Below, in pieces: positions 5,854 to 9,406 of a stretch of DNA of 9,406 nucleotides. Each line of letters begins with the position of its first letter. Positions within the stretch are counted from its first letter, which is position 1. Location of the stretch: positions 1 to 9,406 of the forward strand of contig VGIE01000065.1 in NCBI GenBank assembly GCA_016867955.1, written 5' to 3'. The position numbers were made by a program, and so were the translations under genes. The stretch is from Betaproteobacteria bacterium. GTDB taxonomy: Bacteria; Pseudomonadota; Gammaproteobacteria; Burkholderiales; SG8-39. Under the pieces are notes generated by a model. It did not search any database. It was not told the origin of the DNA and saw only the letters and a program-made list of their open reading frames with translations.

Positions 5854-7482
5854 TCAGAGTTGTGCCGCCGGCAGCGGCGGTTTGCCTAGGATCATGTCCG
5901 CGGCCTTCTCCGCCACCATCATCGTCGACGCATAAGTGTTGGCCGAGGGCATGGTCGGCATGACCGAGGCGTCGACCACATGCAGCCCCTCGACGCCGTG
6001 CACCTTCAGGTCCGGGCCAACGGTGGTGCTGGCATCGATCGCCGGCCCCATGCGGCAGCTGCCCATCATGTGCCAGGAACTCGAGCCCATGCGCCGCGCA
6101 AAATCCAGCCACTCGTCGTCCGACTGCACCTGCGGACCCGGCTGCGTCTCCGCCACGACATAGCGAGCCATCGGATCGGCGGTGAACACGCTGCGCAGTA
6201 TCTTCAGCGCCTTCACCAGCGTGACCTGGTCGCGCTCGTCCGACAGGTAGCGCGGGTTCAACAGCGGCGCTGCTCGCGGGTCGCTCGACTGGATGTGCAC
6301 GTAGCCCGAGCTGTCCGGGCGCTGCTTCCATGCGCCGCAGGTCATTCCGGGGTAGTCGTCCATGCGGCCGAAGAACCCGGCCTTCATGCTGGCCGGCCCG
6401 AACAGTATGGTGAAGTCGGGTTCCTTGAGCGCGGGGTCGGTCTTGCCGTAGGCATGGCACACCGCCGGACCGATGGCGAGGATGCTCGGCAGGCCGAGCT
6501 TCCACTTGACCACCTGCAGCACCAGCGCAAAGCCGCGGGTGAAATTGTTGATGCTGTCCGAGTCCGGCGCAGCGCGAAAAGTGAAGCGCGGGCTGTAGTG
6601 GTCGCGCAGGCCCTCGCCCACCGCCGCGCGCTCGTGTAGCACCGGAATGCCGAACCGCGCAAGCAGCGCCGCCGGCCCGATGCCCGAGAGCTGGAGGATC
6701 TTGGGCGACTGGATGGGGCCGGCCGACAGCACCACGCCGAGGCGCGCGTTGACGGAACGCGTATTTCCGTCGCCGTCGATGTAGTCAACGCCGACAGCCT
6801 TCCGGCCCTCAAGGCGAATGCGGCTCGCCAATGCGTGGGTGCGCACGCTGACATTGCCCTTTTTCACCGCCGGATGCAGGAAGGCGGTGGCCGCGCTGAA
6901 GCGGCGCCCGCGGTGGATCACCGTCTGCACGCGGCCGGCACCCTCCTGGCGTTCGCCGTTGTGATCGGGGTTGCGCGGGAAGCCGCGCGCCACGGCGCTG
7001 TCGATGAAGGCATCGCACAGCGTGTTGGGAAAATCCGGCGTCGCCACCGGCAGCTCGCCTGAGCGGCCGCGGAAGCGGTCGTCCCCTTCCCCGATCCTTC
7101 GCTCGAAGCGCTTGAAGTAGGGCAGGATCTCCGCATAGCCCCAGCCCGGGTTGCCGCGCGCGGCCCAGGCGTCGTAGTCGATGGGCTGGCCGCGCACGTA
7201 GAGCATGCCGTTCACCGTGCTCGAGCCGCCCAGCGTGCGGCCCTGCGGTATCTCGAGCTGGCGGCCGTTGATGCTGTCGCAGGGTTCGGTCTTGAGCTGC
7301 CAGGTGACGGCGGGATCGAACAGCGTTTTCATGTAGCCGGCGGGGACATGCAGCCAGGGGTTGCTGTCGGCGGGGCCGGCCTCCAGCACGCACACGGTGC
7401 GCTTGCCGTCGGCGCCAAGGCGATTGGCGAGCAGCGAGCCGGCCGAGCCCGCGCCAATGATGATGTGATCGAAGGAATCCAT
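5854..7482 (-). CDS. GMC-family FAD-dependent oxidoreductase (second of three)
   Basis: This 542-residue paralogue begins MDSFDHIIIGAGSAGS, with the FAD-binding Rossmann motif at residues 7-16 and the ribose-binding Glu at E34. Signature 1 is GRTLGGSSTVNG (81-92) and signature 2 is GPIQSPKILQLSGIG. Catalytic His is H471 in SSWHMMGSCRMG and the partner Asn is N515 in PSANTYAS. It differs from its neighbours around the catalytic His (WHMM against YHLT and YHPV), where substrate contacts are likely, which suggests different specificity. ATG 7482 lies only 15 nt after the stop of the preceding paralogue and has no convincing ribosome binding site, so translation may depend on coupling to the upstream gene. 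No signal peptide is visible. The gene shares a 39-bp identical run with the first GMC gene. Confidence 0.92.
   Translation of the reverse strand: MDSFDHIIIGAGSAGSLLANRLGADGKRTVCVLEAGPADSNPWLHVPAGYMKTLFDPAVTWQLKTEPCDSINGRQLEIPQGRTLGGSSTVNGMLYVRGQPIDYDAWAARGNPGWGYAEILPYFKRFERRIGEGDDRFRGRSGELPVATPDFPNTLCDAFIDSAVARGFPRNPDHNGERQEGAGRVQTVIHRGRRFSAATAFLHPAVKKGNVSVRTHALASRIRLEGRKAVGVDYIDGDGNTRSVNARLGVVLSAGPIQSPKILQLSGIGPAALLARFGIPVLHERAAVGEGLRDHYSPRFTFRAAPDSDSINNFTRGFALVLQVVKWKLGLPSILAIGPAVCHAYGKTDPALKEPDFTILFGPASMKAGFFGRMDDYPGMTCGAWKQRPDSSGYVHIQSSDPRAAPLLNPRYLSDERDQVTLVKALKILRSVFTADPMARYVVAETQPGPQVQSDDEWLDFARRMGSSSWHMMGSCRMGPAIDASTTVGPDLKVHGVEGLHVVDASVMPTMPSANTYASTMMVAEKAADMILGKPPLPAAQL
6586..6624 (-). 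repeat. 39-bp stretch identical to 8227-8265
   Basis: This segment of the second GMC gene, encoding the AVGEGLRDHYSPR region, is identical base for base to 8227-8265 in the first GMC gene, 1641 bp away. The third gene has the related but diverged sequence VGDNLRDHYTAR here. It indicates a recent duplication or gene conversion between the first two genes. Confidence 0.8.
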
Positions 7483-7497
7483 GGTCGTCGCGTTTAT

Positions 7498-9147
7498 CTA
7501 TGGCACGGCCCGCGGCAGCGCCGGCTTGCCGAGGATGAGGTCGGACCCCTTCTCGCCGATCATCAGCGATGCTGCATAGGTGTTGGCCGACGGAATAGTT
7601 GGCATCACCGACGAATCGACCACGTGCAGCCCGTCGACGCCGTGCACCCGCAGGTCCGGCCCGACCACGGTGGCTGAGTCGCTGGCCTGGCCCATGCGGC
7701 AGGAACCCACCGGGTGGTACGAGGTTCCGCCGAAGCGGCGCGCGAAGTCCAGCCACTCGTCGTCGGTCTGCACCTGCGCGCCGGGCAGCGTCTCCATCTC
7801 CACGTACCGGGCGATGGGCTGCTGGGCAAATAGATCGCGCGCGATCTTCAGCGCCGCGATGAGAATGCGTCGGTCCTCGGCGTTGCTCATGTACATCGGG
7901 TTGACGAGCGGCATCTCGCGCGCATCCTTCGAGGTGATGCGCACATAGCCCGTGCTCTCCGGGCGTTGTCGCCACACGCCGCAGGTCATGCCGGGGAAGT
8001 TGTCCATCACGCCGACGGCGCCCAGCTTCCAGCTCCCCGGCGCGAAGATGAAGGTGAAGTCCGGCTCGTTCAACGCGGGATCGGTCTTGCCGAAGCCGTG
8101 GCAGATGCCCGGCGAGAGGCCGAGGAAGGTCGGCATGCCCATCAGCCAGCGCATGACCTGGATAGCAAGGCTGAACACGCCCATGTGGTTGTTGATGCTG
8201 TCGGCGCCCCGGGCGCGGAACACGAGGCGCGGGCTGTAGTGGTCGCGCAGGCCCTCGCCCACCGCGGGCAGGTCACGGACCACCTCGATGCCGTGCTGCC
8301 GCAGCAGCGCCGCCGGCCCGATGCCCGAGAGCTGCAGCAGCTTTGGCGAATTGATCACGCCGGCCGACACGACCACGCCGGCACGGGCATCGAGCGAGCG
8401 CGTCTGCCCGGCAGCGTCGATGTAGTCCACGCCCACCGCCTTCGGCCTGCCGTTCACCGCCTCGAAGCGGATGCGGCTCACCTGCGCGTTGGTGCGCAGG
8501 TCGACGTTGCCGCGCTTCAACGCCGGCTTGAGGAAGGCCTTGGCGGCGCTGACACGCTTGCCGTCGAGGATGGCGGCCTGGTAGCGACCGGTGCCCAGCT
8601 GCACGCGGCCGTTGTAGTCCGGGTTGCGCGGCATGCCGCAGTTCGCGGCGGTGTCCATGAAGGCTTCGCACAGCGTGTCGGGGAAGGGCTGGATGGTCAC
8701 CGGCAGCTCGCCGCTGTGCCCGCGATAGGTGGCCTCAGCGGCAGGGTCGTTGCCGCCGATGCGGTTCTCGAAGCGCTTGAAATAGGGCAGCACGTCGGCG
8801 TAGCCCCAGCCGGGATTGCCGCGTGCAGCCCAGGTATCGAAGTCGACAGGCTGACCGCGCACGATGAGACCGCCGTTCACCGCGCTCGAGCCTCCGAGGG
8901 TGCGGCCCTGCACCAGCGGGATCTGCCGGCCGGCAATGTGCTCGGAGGCCTCGGTCTTGAACTGCCAGGTGACGCTGGGGTCGAACAGCGTCTTCATGAA
9001 CCCGGCGGGAATGCGGATGTAGGGGTTGCTGTCCGGGGGGCCGGCCTCCAGCACGCACAGCGAGTGCTTGCCGTCTTCGGCGAGGCGGGCGGCAATAACA
9101 GAGGCCGCAGACCCGGCACCCACGATGATGTAGTCGAACGTGTCCAT
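7498..9147 (-). CDS. GMC-family FAD-dependent oxidoreductase (first of three)
   Basis: The 549-residue first gene of the GMC operon begins MDTFDYIIVGAGSAAS (Rossmann motif, residues 7-16), with E34 in CVLEAG, signature 1 GRTLGGSSAVNG (81-92) and a signature-2-like GVINSPKLLQLSGIG. The catalytic His is H478 in SYHPVGSCRMG and the partner Asn is N522 in PSANTYAA. It is slightly longer than its paralogues because of short insertions, for example near NRIGGNDPAAEATYRG. ATG 9147 was chosen because a strong purine-rich site (AGGGGGAGGGA) lies directly upstream and the family begins here; the open frame extends to 9204 without family sequence. It is transcribed from the region around 9224-9254 or from the DUF1330 gene upstream. 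The family acts on primary and secondary alcohols; the actual substrate is not evident. Confidence 0.92.
   Translation of the reverse strand: MDTFDYIIVGAGSAASVIAARLAEDGKHSLCVLEAGPPDSNPYIRIPAGFMKTLFDPSVTWQFKTEASEHIAGRQIPLVQGRTLGGSSAVNGGLIVRGQPVDFDTWAARGNPGWGYADVLPYFKRFENRIGGNDPAAEATYRGHSGELPVTIQPFPDTLCEAFMDTAANCGMPRNPDYNGRVQLGTGRYQAAILDGKRVSAAKAFLKPALKRGNVDLRTNAQVSRIRFEAVNGRPKAVGVDYIDAAGQTRSLDARAGVVVSAGVINSPKLLQLSGIGPAALLRQHGIEVVRDLPAVGEGLRDHYSPRLVFRARGADSINNHMGVFSLAIQVMRWLMGMPTFLGLSPGICHGFGKTDPALNEPDFTFIFAPGSWKLGAVGVMDNFPGMTCGVWRQRPESTGYVRITSKDAREMPLVNPMYMSNAEDRRILIAALKIARDLFAQQPIARYVEMETLPGAQVQTDDEWLDFARRFGGTSYHPVGSCRMGQASDSATVVGPDLRVHGVDGLHVVDSSVMPTIPSANTYAASLMIGEKGSDLILGKPALPRAVP
8227..8265 (-). 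repeat. 39-bp stretch identical to 6586-6624
   Basis: Second copy of the identical run shared by the first and second GMC genes. The flanking bases differ on both sides, so identity is local, as expected from gene conversion or strong constraint on a recent duplicate. Confidence 0.8.
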
Positions 9148-9223
9148 TCCCTCCCCCTGAATTCCGTCTTGTCTGCCGCCCGCCGGAACTTGCGGCTGGC
9201 ACACCCGGCGCCGGCCGTGGTTT

Positions 9224-9235
9224 GAACACTTGTTC
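9224..9235. promoter_or_regulatory. Palindrome GAACA-CT-TGTTC, possible operator of the GMC operon
   Basis: A perfect 5-bp inverted repeat with a 2-nt centre lies 77 nt before the first GMC start codon. Inverted GAAC/GTTC repeats of this size are common operators of TetR-family regulators. It would fall about 7-18 nt downstream of the transcription start implied by the -10-like TAGAAT at 9249-9254, a position suited to repression. No regulator gene is in the window. Confidence 0.4.
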
Positions 9236-9248
9236 TGGAATGCCGACC

Positions 9249-9254
9249 ATTCTA
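9249..9254 (-). promoter_or_regulatory. -10-like hexamer for the GMC operon
   Basis: On the minus strand TAGAAT matches TATAAT at 5 of 6 positions and sits about 100 nt before the first GMC gene. No good -35 lies 16-18 nt upstream, where the sequence is part of a GC-rich hairpin, so the promoter may be weak, activator-dependent or absent. Confidence 0.35.
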
Positions 9255-9262
9255 GCCCGGCT

Positions 9263-9302
9263 GGCGCGCGCCGCTACCCGGGGCCAGGGTGCTGCGCGCG
9301 CC
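9263..9302 (-). terminator. Nested GC-rich hairpin after the DUF1330 gene
   Basis: GGCGCGCGC (9263-9271) and GCGCGCGCC (9294-9302) form a perfect 9-bp stem; inside it ACCC (9276-9279) can pair with GGGT (9287-9290). It begins 3 nt after the DUF1330 stop codon, where a terminator is expected. There is no T-tract after it, so it may be a partial terminator or an mRNA-stabilising hairpin between DUF1330 and the GMC genes. Confidence 0.4.
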
Positions 9303-9305
9303 GCG

Positions 9306-9406
9306 CTACAGTCCGGGCACGACAACCACCCTGGCACGTGCCGTGCGGTGGCGGATCGGCTTGGCCTGGCCGTACTCGGGCGAATCCAGCCACGCGCGGG
9401 CGCCGG
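9306..9406 (-). CDS. DUF1330-family protein, C-terminal part only
   Basis: Reading the minus strand from the window edge gives 32 residues ending in TAG (9308-9306): GARAWLDSPEYGQAKPIR, then HRTARARVVVVPGL. DUF1330 proteins (about 95-100 residues, dimeric ferredoxin-like fold) end with ARAWYDSPEYQ--LPLR-..A-ARVVLVEG, a close match in order and spacing, including the distance to the C-terminus. The start and about two thirds of the gene lie outside the window. The family has no firm biochemical function but often sits in catabolic clusters. It is the nearest upstream gene to the GMC operon in the same direction, 158 nt away, and may be its first gene or belong to a separate unit ending at the hairpin 9263-9302. 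The part seen has high GC3 like its neighbours. Confidence 0.7.
   Translation of the reverse strand, partial: GARAWLDSPEYGQAKPIRHRTARARVVVVPGL

Noticed and set aside
7966..9225. 419-codon open frame on the plus strand opposite the first GMC gene
   Set aside because: Antisense shadow of a GMC gene with all expected motifs on the other strand.
1..9406. CRISPR arrays, tRNA or rRNA genes, insertion sequences, phage attachment sites
   Set aside because: No regularly spaced repeats, tRNA-like T-loop sequences, transposase sequence or terminal inverted repeats were seen on either strand.

Overview
This is a high-GC (roughly two thirds G+C) bacterial window with dense, short-spaced operons. The gene families (MmgE/PrpD, SnoaL-like, carboxymuconolactone decarboxylase (CMD)/AhpD-like, three GMC flavoprotein oxidoreductases, DUF1330) suggest a catabolic accessory region of a pseudomonadote, probably beta- or gammaproteobacterial. 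No rRNA or marker gene is present, so this placement is inference.

Layout. Bases 1-567 hold no gene I can support. A plus-strand block runs from 568 to 4046: an MmgE/PrpD-family protein (568-2037); a decayed N-terminal fragment of a BNR-repeat/sialidase-like protein (about 2062-2292) with a stop codon where a Trp is expected; a SnoaL/NTF2-like protein (2552-2950); a CMD-family protein without active-site cysteines (3033-3485); and, 9 nt later, a second CMD/AhpD-like protein (3495-4046). A minus-strand block converges on it: a DUF1330 protein cut by the window edge (stop at 9306), then three paralogous GMC oxidoreductases in tandem (9147-7498, 7482-5854, 5786-4161). A GC-rich hairpin without a T-tract lies between the convergent blocks.

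Main finding. The second CMD gene is interrupted by one in-frame TGA (3699-3701), exactly at the second cysteine of the family's CxxC redox motif. Read through, it gives a 183-residue protein with the motif C66-E-R-U69, and the family sequence continues in the same frame on both sides. Immediately downstream is a 7-bp stem with a GGUC loop, at nearly the same distance from the UGA as the essential GGU of the E. coli fdhF SECIS. The best reading is a selenocysteine-containing AhpD-like protein. Its neighbour aligns without gaps around the motif and has Asn and Glu at those two positions, so the pair may be a redox-active selenoprotein and a non-redox partner.

Regulation. The same promoter-like element (TTGACAG, 17-nt spacer ending GGTG, TCGAATG) occurs upstream of both the SnoaL-like gene and the CMD pair. 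A GAACA-CT-TGTTC palindrome lies just downstream of a -10-like TAGAAT ahead of the GMC operon. The genes look like a pathway for an unidentified organic substrate: GMC enzymes oxidising alcohol groups, MmgE/PrpD and SnoaL-like enzymes handling the skeleton, and the CMD selenoprotein in a thiol/peroxide redox or decarboxylation role. The substrate cannot be read from the sequence.
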